Position numbers and translations under genes: made by a program | Assembly: GCF_001425085.1 (NCBI RefSeq) | Contig: NZ_LMDN01000006.1 | Coordinates: 1-64,000 of the forward strand | Direction of reading: 5' to 3' | Source: Leifsonia sp. Root4 | Lineage (GTDB): Bacteria; Actinomycetota; Actinomycetes; Actinomycetales; Microbacteriaceae | DNA: 64,000 bases | Shown: piece after piece, positions 1-7,775 of the stretch | Numbering within the stretch: the first letter of the stretch is position 1 | Layout: each line of letters starts with the position of its first letter | Notes under the pieces: generated by a model | What the model was told of the DNA's origin: nothing | Databases searched by the model: none | The model's input: the letters and a program-made list of their open reading frames with translations, nothing else

Positions 1-50
1 CGGGTCAACGCCGTTGTCCGGAACCAGCTCGACGTTGATCGGGTTTCGCG

Positions 51-175
51 GGTTTCGACTAGCTCAACCGACGGGGTTTCGACAGGCTCAACCAACGGGG
101 TGCGACAAGTTCAACGAGTAGGGCGCGGCGGGGTTTCGACAAGCTCAACCAGCGAAGGTTTCGACGGGCTCAACC
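51..175. repeat. Cluster of five copies of interspersed repeat A
   Basis: Copies of GGTTTCGACAGGCTCAACC or close variants lie at 51-69, 75-93, 99-115 (degenerate), 132-150 and 157-175, spaced about 24-33 bases. The same element recurs at 19271-19292, 49525-49915, 51371-51407 and 57086-57108. The 190 bases before the first gene hold nothing else I can recognise. Similar short palindromic-type repeats are common in Microbacteriaceae genomes; the function is unknown. Confidence 0.8.
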
Positions 176-190
176 AGCGGGGGCTCGGGC

Positions 191-424
191 TCAGGCGGGG
201 CGAGCCGGGCGGTGGCGCGGGGGAGCAGGCGGTACCTCCTTGGCGGCGACCACCGCCGCCAGCGGAACCGTCTTGAGGCCGTCGCGCGTCTCGACGACGC
301 ACTCCTCCGCGCTCACGCTGCGGAGAAATCCGAGTGCATCGGTCAGCCCACCGGGAATCCGCTGCCTGACGACCACCCGCGTGCCGAGCGGCGCCGTCGT
401 GATGAAGTGCACGGGGTCAGCCAT
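191..424 (-). CDS. Small SH3-like domain protein
   Basis: 77-aa protein. The core (about residues 10-62) is a run of short beta-strands with VVVRQRIPGG, TDALGFL and VVETRDGLKTVPL. This resembles the N-terminal SH3-like module that precedes a GNAT acetyltransferase in mycobacterial Rv0428c-type proteins; here the acetyltransferase part is absent. The C-terminus is Pro/Ala/Arg-rich and low in complexity. It is divergent from the ASCH gene across 52 bases. A TAGGCT hexamer six bases before the ATG suggests a leaderless transcript. A stand-alone regulatory or scaffold role is inference only. Confidence 0.7.
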   Translation of the reverse strand: MADPVHFITTAPLGTRVVVRQRIPGGLTDALGFLRSVSAEECVVETRDGLKTVPLAAVVAAKEVPPAPPRHRPARPA

Positions 425-436
425 GAACCAAGCCTA
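425..436 (-). promoter_or_regulatory. Leaderless-type -10 element for the SH3-like gene
   Basis: On the minus strand TAGGCT is followed by exactly six bases and then the ATG at 424. No Shine-Dalgarno sequence fits in between, so translation would begin at or very near the transcript 5' end. Confidence 0.5.
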
Positions 437-464
437 TGACCCGGCTCGGATCCGGGGCGCGCAA

Positions 465-476
465 TAGGGTGGGTGC
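465..476 (+). promoter_or_regulatory. Leaderless-type -10 element for the ASCH gene
   Basis: TAGGGT, six bases, then ATG at 477. This mirrors the element of the divergent neighbour, so both genes of the pair look leaderless. Confidence 0.5.
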
Positions 477-911
477 ATGACTTTCCCCACCGTCGACGGG
501 CTGCGGACCATGGAACTCGGAAGCCCGGGAGGCTTGCGCGCCCACCTCAACGACTGCGTTCTCAACGGCACCAAGAGGGCCACGGCCGGTCTGCTGAGCG
601 AGTACATCACCGAGAACGAGCCGTGGGAGCACGTCGGCGAGCGGCTCGTGCTCGTCGATGACGACGAGGCGCCGCTCGGCGTCATCGAGGTGACCGCTGT
701 GCTGCCGACGACCTTCGCCGAGGTGACGTGGGAGTTCGCCCAGGCCGAGGGCGAGGGTTTCGTCGACCTGGAGGATTGGCGACGGGCGCACCGCGACTAC
801 TGGGCGACGGAGGGCGAGCACGTCACCGCTGCCACCCCGGTGCTGTGCATCTACTTCGAGCTGGTCGCTCGCAGCTACTCGGCCCGCGATTACCAGTCAG
901 AGGGCTTGTAG
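477..911 (+). CDS. ASCH domain-containing protein
   Basis: 144 aa, almost entirely one ASCH domain. The features are an N-terminal helix with LRAHLNDCVLNGTKRATAGL, the KRAT motif at the start of the domain, a beta-barrel with VGERLVLVDDDEAPLGVIEVT, and a C-terminal EGFVDLEDWRRAHRDYW segment typical of ASCH proteins. The family has a PUA-like RNA-binding fold, and some members are nucleosidases or amidohydrolases acting on modified nucleosides; the substrate here is unknown. The last 22 bases overlap the convergent SDR gene. The start is set by the ATG that follows the TANNNT element. Confidence 0.85.
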   Translation: MTFPTVDGLRTMELGSPGGLRAHLNDCVLNGTKRATAGLLSEYITENEPWEHVGERLVLVDDDEAPLGVIEVTAVLPTTFAEVTWEFAQAEGEGFVDLEDWRRAHRDYWATEGEHVTAATPVLCIYFELVARSYSARDYQSEGL

Positions 912-2428
912 TCCTTCAGGAACACCCCGAACAGCTCTTCGCCGGCCTCGCCGCGCACGATCGGGTCGTACACCCTTGCTGCACCGTCGACCAGGTCGAG
1001 CGGGGCGTGGAATCCCTCCTCGGCCAGGCGCACCTTGGTCGGGTGCGGGCGCTCGTCGGTGATCCAACCGGTGTCGACGCTGGTCATGTAGATGCCGTCG
1101 CTCGTCATCTCGCGTGCGCTGGTGCGGGTGAGCATGTTGACGGCGGCCTTGGCCATGTTCGTGTGCGGGTGGCCCGGGCCCTTGTAACCGCGGTTGAACA
1201 CGCCCTCCATCGCCGACACATTCACGACGTAGCTGCGGCCGGAGGGAGCGGCGGCCATCGAGGCGCGCAGCCGGCTGATCAGCAGGAACGGCGCCGTGGT
1301 GTTGCAGAGCTGCACCTCGAGCATCTCGAGCGGGTCGACATCCTGCACCTTGTCGGTCCAGCTGTTCTCGTGGTGCAGATCCGGCAGCAGGCCTCCGGCG
1401 TCGATCGCGGTGCCGGCGGCGAGACGGTCGAGCGAACTCGAGCCCGGCGCCAGCGCGAGCGCGGTGAGGTCGTCGGCGGTGAGCGTTCCTGCACCGGCGG
1501 CCGCGGCCAGGATGGGGTGGCTGGCAACGGATGCCGCCAGCGCCAGCGGGTGCTGGTCACTCGTGTGGCCGAAACTCACGATCTCCGGCAGATCGCCGTC
1601 CGGCAGCGGGGAGAGTTCCGCCTCCACCAGCGGCGAGTAAGCGCCGGGGGAGCGGCGCACCGTCTGTGTCGCGTTGTTGATCAGAATGTCGAGCGGACCC
1701 TGTGCGGCCACGTCATCCGCCAGCCCGACCACCTGGGCCGGGTCGCGCAGGTCGATGCCGACGACGCGCAGCCGGTGCAGCCACTCGGCCGAATCGGGCA
1801 TCGCCGCGAAACGACGCACGGCGTCGCGCGGGAAGCGGGTCGTGATCGTGGTGTGTGCTCCGTCACGCAGCAGGCGCAGCGCGATGTACATGCCGATCTT
1901 CGCGCGGCCGCCCGTGAGCAGGGCGCGCTTGCCGGTGAGGTCGGTGCGTGCGGTGCGCTTGGCGTGGTTCAGCAGCGCGCAGCGCGGGCAGAGCTGGTGG
2001 TAGAAGGCATCGACGAGCGTGTAACGCTGCTTGCAGATGTAGCAGGCGCGGGCGACGAGCAGTTCGCCGGCGACCGGCGCGTCGGTGGCGCTGGAGAGTT
2101 CGTGGCCCTGCGTCTCGTCGTCGATGCGGCTCGGCGCACCCGTCGCGGTCGCGGCGATGACGGCCTTGTCGGCGTCCGCGATGCGTGCCCGCTTGATGGC
2201 GCGGCGCGAGACCTTGACCGACTTGAACATCTTGGCCGTCGCGTGCCGAACGGTGAGGAAGTCCGGGTCCTCCTCGTCGACCTCACTGAGGGTGGCGAGC
2301 ACGCGCAGGGCGATCGCGAGCTCCTCCGGGTCGATGCGGGCGGCGTCGTCGCGCACACCGTCGATGGCGGACTCGATGTCGGAATCGATCGCGGCAGAGT
2401 CGGGCTCAAGAGATGGTGCGGAGGGCAT
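890..2428 (-). CDS. Large SDR-family protein with zinc ribbon and no catalytic tyrosine
   Basis: 512 aa, about twice the length of a classical short-chain dehydrogenase. Residues 1-120 are helical with no recognised domain. A four-cysteine zinc ribbon follows (C129-x2-C132 and C147-x2-C150). The Rossmann domain starts near residue 166 with the cofactor loop TGGRAKIG (172-179) and later has the NNA motif (LINNATQT). In the active-site region S405 is present and K427 fits the YxxxK lysine, but the tyrosine position is T423 (sequence HTNMAK). There is an insertion of roughly 100 residues before the active site. A classical proton-transfer mechanism is therefore doubtful. The substrate is unknown. 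Its 3' end overlaps the ASCH gene. Confidence 0.8.
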   Translation of the reverse strand: MPSAPSLEPDSAAIDSDIESAIDGVRDDAARIDPEELAIALRVLATLSEVDEEDPDFLTVRHATAKMFKSVKVSRRAIKRARIADADKAVIAATATGAPSRIDDETQGHELSSATDAPVAGELLVARACYICKQRYTLVDAFYHQLCPRCALLNHAKRTARTDLTGKRALLTGGRAKIGMYIALRLLRDGAHTTITTRFPRDAVRRFAAMPDSAEWLHRLRVVGIDLRDPAQVVGLADDVAAQGPLDILINNATQTVRRSPGAYSPLVEAELSPLPDGDLPEIVSFGHTSDQHPLALAASVASHPILAAAAGAGTLTADDLTALALAPGSSSLDRLAAGTAIDAGGLLPDLHHENSWTDKVQDVDPLEMLEVQLCNTTAPFLLISRLRASMAAAPSGRSYVVNVSAMEGVFNRGYKGPGHPHTNMAKAAVNMLTRTSAREMTSDGIYMTSVDTGWITDERPHPTKVRLAEEGFHAPLDLVDGAARVYDPIVRGEAGEELFGVFLKDYKPSDW

Positions 2429-2440
2429 CCCTGAATTCTA
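2429..2440 (-). promoter_or_regulatory. Leaderless-type -10 element for the SDR gene
   Basis: On the minus strand TAGAAT, six bases, then the ATG at 2428. It lies back-to-back with a similar element for rpiB about 30 bases away. Confidence 0.5.
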
Positions 2441-2472
2441 CGCGGCGAAGCTGGCTGCTCTGCTGTGAACCC

Positions 2473-2484
2473 TAGACTGCTGTG
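2473..2484 (+). promoter_or_regulatory. Leaderless-type -10 element for rpiB
   Basis: TAGACT, six bases, then ATG at 2485. An in-frame GTG lies one codon earlier (2482). The ATG is preferred because of the fixed spacing seen elsewhere in the window. Confidence 0.5.
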
Positions 2485-2976
2485 ATGCGCATCCACATCG
2501 CCACGGACCACGCCGGCCTCGACTTCAGCACGCACCTCATCACGCACCTCGGTGCGGCGGGCCATGAGGTCATCGACCACGGGCCGACCGCCTACGACGC
2601 CCTCGACGACTACCCGGCCTTCTGCATCAACGCCGCCCTCGCCGTCGCGCACGACCAGGCGCATGGCATCGAGGCCCTCGGAGTCGTCTTCGGCGGCTCT
2701 GGCAATGGCGAGCAGATCGCGGCCAACAAGGTCACCGGCATCCGCGCCGCGTTGGTCTGGAACCTCAGCACCGCGCAGCTCGCCCGCGAGCACAACGACG
2801 CCAACGTGATCTCGATCGGTGCGCGCCAGCACACCATCGAAGACGCGACCAGCTTCATCGACGCCTTCATCGCCGAGCCGTTCTCCGGCGACGAGCGTCA
2901 CGCCCGCCGTATCGCCCAGCTCGCCGAGTACGAGACGACGGGCGACATCGCCGGCAAGAACGTCGAGCAGTACTAG
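2485..2976 (+). CDS. rpiB: Ribose-5-phosphate isomerase B
   Basis: 163 aa, the usual length for RpiB/LacA-B proteins. It interconverts ribose 5-phosphate and ribulose 5-phosphate in the pentose phosphate pathway. The N-terminus MRIHIATDHAG carries the phosphate-binding Asp-His. The active-site loop reads GGSGNGEQIAANK: the catalytic cysteine of the E. coli type is absent and a glutamate follows, as known for the mycobacterial type. The 3' end is extended by a short tandem repeat covering the stop codon. The fpg-like gene follows in the same direction after 53 bases. Confidence 0.92.
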   Translation: MRIHIATDHAGLDFSTHLITHLGAAGHEVIDHGPTAYDALDDYPAFCINAALAVAHDQAHGIEALGVVFGGSGNGEQIAANKVTGIRAALVWNLSTAQLAREHNDANVISIGARQHTIEDATSFIDAFIAEPFSGDERHARRIAQLAEYETTGDIAGKNVEQY

Positions 2977-3016
2977 AGTCCACCAGTACTAGATCAGAGC
3001 AGTACTAGATCAGAGC
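2969..3016. repeat. 16-bp tandem repeat across the rpiB stop codon
   Basis: AGTACTAGATCAGAGC is present twice head-to-tail at 2985-3000 and 3001-3016, and a degenerate unit starting AGTACTAGAGT lies at 2969-2984. The first unit contains the rpiB stop codon, so each unit repeats a TAG in the same context. Confidence 0.8.
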
Positions 3017-3029
3017 GGTTTCGTCAGAC

Positions 3030-4019
3030 ATGCCAGAGGGCCACTCCGTCCACAGGATCACCCGTCAGTTCGCGCGCAACTTCGTCGGCCACCGGGTGAG
3101 CGCCTCGAGCCCGCAGGGGCGCTTCGTCGAGGGCGCGAGCATGATCGACGGCCGCATCGTGACCGATGCCAAGGCCGTCGGCAAGCAGATGTACCTCGAG
3201 TTCGACAACGGGCTCTGGCTGCGCGTGCACCTCGGCATGTACGGGGCGTGGGACTTCGCCGGCGACATCCTGATGGACGCCACGATCGCCTCGGCGAACG
3301 GGCGCATGGGTCAGACCAATCAGCGTGGCACGATCCTCGACGGCCCGATCCACGACACCGCCGGCGAGAACTCGATGCACTCGATCGGTGCCCCGCGGCG
3401 CACGCGGGTGCGCATGGCGGAGTCGGAGAAGGAGAGCGCGGCGCTGGAGACGTTCCCGCCCGAGCCGATCGGCCAGGTGCGCGTGCGGCTGCTGACCGAC
3501 ACCGTCTGCGCCGACCTCCGTGGCCCGACCGCGTGCGAGGTGCTCGACCCGGCCCAGGTCGACTCCATCATCGCCAAACTCGGACCAGACCCGCTGCTCG
3601 ATGACTCTCAGGCCGCAGAGGACCGCTTCACCGCCGTCGTGCGGAAGAAGCCGACACCCATCGGACTGTTGTTGATGGATCAGAACGTCGTCGCCGGCAT
3701 CGGCAACGTCTACCGCGCCGAGATGCTCTTCCGCGCCCGGCTGAACCCGCACACGCCGGGCAAGCTCGTCCCCGAGGACGTCGTTCGCGGCCTCTGGCGC
3801 GACTGGGCGCATCTGCTGCGGATCGGCGTCGAGACCGGGCAGATGATGACCATGGACGACCTCGAGGGCGACGCGTACACCCAGGCGATGGCCAACCGCG
3901 CCGACCGGCATTGGGTGTACAAGCGCGAGGGCCTGCCCTGCCGGGTCTGCGGGACGCACATCACCCTCGAGGACTTCGGCGCGCGCAAGCTGTACTGGTG
4001 CCCCAACTGTCAGCGTTGA
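3030..4019 (+). CDS. Fpg/Nei family DNA glycosylase (endonuclease VIII-like)
   Basis: 329 aa. It removes oxidised bases and nicks abasic sites in base-excision repair. The mature N-terminus would be PEG (Pro2 nucleophile, Glu3). The helix-two-turn-helix part has DQNVVAGIGNVYRAEMLFRARLNP, and the C-terminal zinc finger is C-x2-C-x16-C-x2-C ending the protein. It is longer than typical 270-aa Fpg/Nei proteins because of a charged insertion at about residues 90-155. The H at residue 5 (PEGHSVHR) favours the Nei2-type actinobacterial group over true MutM. A paiB-like gene follows after 38 bases. Confidence 0.88.
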   Translation: MPEGHSVHRITRQFARNFVGHRVSASSPQGRFVEGASMIDGRIVTDAKAVGKQMYLEFDNGLWLRVHLGMYGAWDFAGDILMDATIASANGRMGQTNQRGTILDGPIHDTAGENSMHSIGAPRRTRVRMAESEKESAALETFPPEPIGQVRVRLLTDTVCADLRGPTACEVLDPAQVDSIIAKLGPDPLLDDSQAAEDRFTAVVRKKPTPIGLLLMDQNVVAGIGNVYRAEMLFRARLNPHTPGKLVPEDVVRGLWRDWAHLLRIGVETGQMMTMDDLEGDAYTQAMANRADRHWVYKREGLPCRVCGTHITLEDFGARKLYWCPNCQR

Positions 4020-4057
4020 ACACCCATCCTTCGTTCCAGAGGTGAGAAGCTAGCAGC

Positions 4058-4693
4058 ATGCGCCAGACTCCGAGCTTCATCCTCGCCAGCGACGATGCCG
4101 TCAAACGGCTCATCCGCGAGAACCCTTGGGTCACGATGATCAGCCACACGGATGCCGGCGAGCTCGTCGCCTCGCACTACCCGGTGATCCTCGACGACTC
4201 CGCCGAGGACGGCATCGTGCTGCTCAGCCACGTCGGCCGCCCGGACGAACAGTTGCACGAGCTCGGCAGGCACGAGCTGCTCGTGATCGTGCAGGGGCCG
4301 CACGGCTACATCTCGCCCGGCTGGTACGACGCGAAGCCGGCCGTCCCCACCTGGAACTTCGTCGTCGCCCACCTGCACGGAACGCCGGAACTGCTGAGCG
4401 ATGACGAGAACCTCCGGGTGCTGGACCGCCTCGTCGACCACTTCGAGGAGCGGATGCCGGAGCCCCGCCGCATGAACGGCACGGAGGCCAACGCGGAGTA
4501 TGCCGCCCGCATCGTCTCCGGCACGGTCGGCTTCCGGATGCGCGTCGAGCGCTACACCGGCAAGAACAAAATGAGTCAGAACCGTCCGGCCGAGACGGTC
4601 GAGCGCATCATCCACGAGCTCGAGCACGGCGAGCACTACGCTAGCCCGGAGCTTGCCCGCGAGATGCGCCGCGCTCGCGGCGAAGCGGTGTGA
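4058..4693 (+). CDS. FMN-binding negative transcriptional regulator, PaiB-like
   Basis: 211 aa with a split-barrel flavin-binding fold. Diagnostic stretches are NPWVTMISH near the N-terminus, GELVASHYPVIL, HVGRPDEQLHEL, VQGPHGYISPGWY and VPTWNFVVAHLHGTPEL, all matching the PaiB/DUF447 group. The name comes from Bacillus PaiB; no DNA-binding domain is visible, so a flavin-dependent oxidoreductase role is as likely as regulation. No strong ribosome-binding site is seen upstream of the ATG. Confidence 0.85.
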   Translation: MRQTPSFILASDDAVKRLIRENPWVTMISHTDAGELVASHYPVILDDSAEDGIVLLSHVGRPDEQLHELGRHELLVIVQGPHGYISPGWYDAKPAVPTWNFVVAHLHGTPELLSDDENLRVLDRLVDHFEERMPEPRRMNGTEANAEYAARIVSGTVGFRMRVERYTGKNKMSQNRPAETVERIIHELEHGEHYASPELAREMRRARGEAV

Positions 4694-4787
4694 GCGAGCG
4701 GGTGAGACCTCGGGTGGGGATAACCCCCGCACGCCTTGGGTTGCCAGCTGGCTGGGGCCGCCGGCATCCGCTGGCCAGAATCGAATC

Positions 4788-6152
4788 ATGACCACCATCA
4801 CGGCAACCCAGGCGGCGACTCAGACGGCGCCGCGCACGCGCGACAACTACGGCAGACTCTGGCTGCGCGTTCCGCAAGAACTCGGCTTCCTGCTGCTGAA
4901 CCTGCCGATCGCGATCATCAGCCTCGTCGTGCTGTCGACGCTGTTCTTCACGGGTCTCGGTCTCGTCGCCATCCTCGTCGGTCTGTTCATCCTCGTCGCG
5001 ACGATGTACACGGCGCGCGCCTTCGGCGTGTTGGAACTGCTGCGCCTGCAGTGGGCCGGGCGCCCCCGGATCGCCCGTCCGCAGTGGGAGAAGCCAGGGG
5101 AGACCCAGGGCTTCTGGAGAGTCATGCTCGGCCCGTTCGCCGACGGCCACTACTGGCTCTACCTGCTGCACGGCATGGTCATCGCACCGATCGTCGGAAT
5201 CCTCAGCTGGACGATCTCCTTCGTCTGGCTCGTGATCGGCCTCGCCGGTACGACGAGCTGGCTGTGGCCCCGCACGTTCGCGGGGGACTCCGATGAGTTC
5301 TGGCTGCACGAGGTCATCCTCGATTGGGCGTTCCCGGACAACGACTGGGACATCGAGCCCTACCTCGGCGAAACCCTGCTCTTCCTTGCAATCGGCCTGA
5401 TCTTCCTCGCGACGCTGCCGCTCGTCACCCGCGGCCTCACGCTGCTGCACAACGTCATCGCCCGCGGCATGCTCTCCGCCTGGCGCTCGGAGGCGCTCAG
5501 CCGCGAGGTGGCATCGCTCAGCGCCTCCCGTGGCGCCGCGGTGCTGGCCGAAGACCAGTCGCTGCGCCGTCTGGAGCGCGACATCCACGACGGACCGCAG
5601 CAGCGCCTCGTACGGCTGCAGATGGATCTCGCCAGTGCAGAACGCAAGATCGATGCCGACCCGGATGCCGCCAAGGCCCTGCTCGCGGAGGCCCGCGAAC
5701 AGGCCAGGGACACGCTCGAAGAGCTGCGCGCCCTCTCCCGCGGATTCGCTCCGCCGATCCTGCAGGACCGCGGTCTCATCGCCGGCCTCGAGTCCCTCGC
5801 GGCCCGCAGCACGATCCCGGTCAGCCTGGAGCTGCAACTGGACCAGGGCATCCGACTGGCACCGGAGATCGAACGCAGCGCGTACTTCGTGGCGGCCGAA
5901 CTCCTCACCAACGCCGCGAAGCACTCCGGGGCCAGCGCGATCCGCCTGCACCTCACACTGCGCACGGAGCAGGCCGCCCAGTGGCTCGACCTCTGGGTGA
6001 TCGACAACGGTGCCGGCGGCGCAGAGAAGCAGGCGGGCCACGGCCTGAGCGGGCTCGAAGACCGCCTCACCGGTCTCCGCGGCGTGCTCTCGATCGACAG
6101 CCCGCTCGGCGGTCCGACGGCCGTGGGCGCACACATCCCGCTGCCGCGCTAG
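4788..6152 (+). CDS. Two-component sensor histidine kinase (HisKA_3 type)
   Basis: 454 aa. Residues 1-235 form a membrane sensor module with several hydrophobic segments (about 35-75, 120-165, 200-225), matching the actinobacterial 'putative sensor' domain. A HisKA_3 dimerisation domain follows with LERDIHDGPQQRLVRLQMDL, in which H267 is the phospho-acceptor. The HATPase domain has the N box LTNAAKHSGA and a G box GLSGLEDR. The ATG at 4788 was chosen because it starts the conserved N-terminal region. The response regulator gene follows after 10 bases, so the two form an operon. The stimulus is unknown. Confidence 0.9.
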   Translation: MTTITATQAATQTAPRTRDNYGRLWLRVPQELGFLLLNLPIAIISLVVLSTLFFTGLGLVAILVGLFILVATMYTARAFGVLELLRLQWAGRPRIARPQWEKPGETQGFWRVMLGPFADGHYWLYLLHGMVIAPIVGILSWTISFVWLVIGLAGTTSWLWPRTFAGDSDEFWLHEVILDWAFPDNDWDIEPYLGETLLFLAIGLIFLATLPLVTRGLTLLHNVIARGMLSAWRSEALSREVASLSASRGAAVLAEDQSLRRLERDIHDGPQQRLVRLQMDLASAERKIDADPDAAKALLAEAREQARDTLEELRALSRGFAPPILQDRGLIAGLESLAARSTIPVSLELQLDQGIRLAPEIERSAYFVAAELLTNAAKHSGASAIRLHLTLRTEQAAQWLDLWVIDNGAGGAEKQAGHGLSGLEDRLTGLRGVLSIDSPLGGPTAVGAHIPLPR

Positions 6153-6162
6153 CGTTGGGTCT
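6150..6162 (+). promoter_or_regulatory. Possible internal -10 element for the response regulator
   Basis: TAGCGT overlapping the kinase stop codon, seven bases, then GTG at 6163. The gap is one base longer than in the other leaderless candidates, so this is the weakest of the set. Confidence 0.25.
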
Positions 6163-6843
6163 GTGCCGACCACAGACTCCACCACCAGCTCGCCCGCCCC
6201 CGCGCTCCGCCTGGTTCTCGCCGAGGACTCGCTGCTGCTGCGCGAGGGGCTGGTGCGCCTCTTCGACGAGGCCGGCTACAACACGGTCGCAGCCTACGGC
6301 GATGCCGAGCAGTTGCTGGCCGAGGTCGACGAGCTCCGGCCGGACCTCGCCGTTCTCGACGTGCGGATGCCGCCGACCTTCCGCGACGAGGGCGTGCGCG
6401 CCGCGATCGAGCTGCGCCGCAGGCAGCCGGGAATCGGCATCCTATTGCTCAGCCAGTACGTCGAGGGCAGCTACGCCCACGAGCTGCTCTCCAGCGGATC
6501 CGGCGGCATGGGCTACCTGCTGAAGGACCGCGTCGCCTCGCTCGACGAGCTGCAGGATGCCGTGGCCAGGGTCAGCGCGGGTGGAACCGTGCTCGACCCG
6601 CAGGTGGTGCGCGAGCTGCTCGCCCGGCGTTCCGACCCGCTCGACGCCCTCACCCCGCGAGAGCGCGAGGTGCTCGAGCTGATGGCGGAGGGGCGCACCA
6701 ACGCAGGCATCGCCGAACGGCTCTTCATCGGCGTCGGAGCGGTCGAGAAGAACGTGACGTCGATCTTCCAGAAGCTGCAGCTGGACGACTCCGGCTCCGA
6801 CCACCGCCGGGTGCTCGCGGTGCTCGCCTTCCTGCAGCGCTAG
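6163..6843 (+). CDS. LuxR/NarL-family response regulator
   Basis: 226 aa with a GTG start. The receiver domain (about 15-135) has the acidic pair in LAEDSLLLREG, phospho-acceptor D66 in LAVLDVRMP, and the switch lysine in GYLLKDRV. The C-terminal LuxR helix-turn-helix (about 160-226) reads LTPREREVLELMAEGRTN and continues with AEKNVTS-type recognition residues (GAVEKNVTSIFQKL). It pairs with the kinase immediately upstream. Targets are unknown; autoregulation is possible but no operator was identified. Confidence 0.92.
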   Translation: MPTTDSTTSSPAPALRLVLAEDSLLLREGLVRLFDEAGYNTVAAYGDAEQLLAEVDELRPDLAVLDVRMPPTFRDEGVRAAIELRRRQPGIGILLLSQYVEGSYAHELLSSGSGGMGYLLKDRVASLDELQDAVARVSAGGTVLDPQVVRELLARRSDPLDALTPREREVLELMAEGRTNAGIAERLFIGVGAVEKNVTSIFQKLQLDDSGSDHRRVLAVLAFLQR

Positions 6844-6867
6844 GCAACGAAGCCCGTCGGCGTGTGT

Positions 6868-6990
6868 CAGGGCTTCGGGCGCGGCCTCGTTCCTCGGGTG
6901 CTCCCTCGAGCCAGCGTTCTGATTCACGTTGGCTTGAGCGAGCGGCGCCGCGACGAAGGAGCAGCGACGCACGCGAAGCCCTGAGCGCGT
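6868..6990. repeat. Inverted pair of repeat B between convergent genes
   Basis: Positions 6868-6917 hold a copy of repeat B in reverse orientation (CAGGGCTTCG ... CTCCCTCGAGCCAGCG), and 6927-6990 a copy in forward orientation (ACGTTGGCTTGAGCGAGC ... CGAAGCCCTGA). Together the outer ends can pair and form a long hairpin between the response regulator and the convergent membrane-protein gene. The same element in direct copies is found at 49575-49848. This accounts for most of the 181-base gene-free gap; a role as a bidirectional terminator is inference. Confidence 0.65.
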
Positions 6991-7024
6991 GCCTGGGACA
7001 GTCGCGCCCGTGTCGGCGGGGTAC

Positions 7025-7717
7025 TCAGCCGCCGGCGGCATCCGGGGTCGGCGAGACCGGCTTGTAGCTGCGCCAGAAGGCGAAGTAGCTGCGCCCGCCG
7101 AGCCACGCGGCGAGCGCGAGATAGACGATCCCCAGGCCGAAGCCGAGGGCGTAGAGTGCCCAGACCGGGGCGTGCAGCAAGCCGCCGATTCCGGCCGCGA
7201 GCAGGCCGATCAGAGCCGAGCACACCGCGGCGATGAAGATCATGCTGCTTCCGGCCACCTGGCTGAGGCTGCTGCGCCGGCCGAGCCAGAAATAGGTCTG
7301 CTCCATACCGGACATGTCGTCGTGAGCTGAGGCCATCAGATGCGGCGCGATGCCCGGATCGATTTCGAGGTAGGCGGCGCGGAGCCGGTTCATGGCGAGC
7401 ACGTACATCAAGTCCTCGGCCCCGACGTTGTTGACGCGCACATTCGTCAGCACGCCGATCACGCAGAGGATGCCGAGGATCACCACGGCGAACACCCGGA
7501 ACGCGTCGCTGAAGTCAGTGGCCTGACCGACGAGCGCGATGCTGAGCAGACTCGCCGAGGTCAGCGTCAGGAACATGCTGATCCGGGTGAGTACCTCGCC
7601 CTGCGTCGTGCTCCGCGACGCGAGCAGGCTCCAGTGCTCGGTCGCCAACAACTGCGCGCGAACCGAGGCCGATGCGGCCGGAACTCCTTCTGGCGGCAGA
7701 GCCGCCTGCTGAGACAT
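7025..7717 (-). CDS. Four-helix membrane protein of unknown function
   Basis: 230 aa from the ATG at 7717. The longer frame back to 7807 adds a Cys/Arg-rich stretch that does not look coded. There are two pairs of membrane helices: about residues 45-65 and 73-90, then about 150-175 and 183-205. Between them lies a soluble segment (VNNVGAEDLMYVLAMNRLRAAYLEIDPG) typical of SLATT/DUF-like small membrane proteins with a cytosolic middle. The N-terminal part is Ala/Pro-rich. It follows the 1287-aa membrane protein gene on the same strand with 58 bases between. Confidence 0.75.
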   Translation of the reverse strand: MSQQAALPPEGVPAASASVRAQLLATEHWSLLASRSTTQGEVLTRISMFLTLTSASLLSIALVGQATDFSDAFRVFAVVILGILCVIGVLTNVRVNNVGAEDLMYVLAMNRLRAAYLEIDPGIAPHLMASAHDDMSGMEQTYFWLGRRSSLSQVAGSSMIFIAAVCSALIGLLAAGIGGLLHAPVWALYALGFGLGIVYLALAAWLGGRSYFAFWRSYKPVSPTPDAAGG

Positions 7718-7775
7718 GCAGCCATTGTCCTCCCGCGCGCACGCGATTGCGAGCGCACGCGGGGACCGGCCACCG

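Noticed and set aside
51-175. Possible CRISPR array
   Set aside because: The units are 19 bases with gaps of only about 5-14 bases, spacers are neither uniform nor unique, and no cas gene is present.
728-2434. A 568-codon plus-strand open frame opposite the SDR gene
   Set aside because: It reads the SDR gene backwards, and the real protein has Rossmann and zinc motifs.
4653-4787. N-terminal extension of the histidine kinase
   Set aside because: It overlaps the end of the PaiB-like gene and is not hydrophobic or conserved in character; the ATG at 4788 starts the known pattern.
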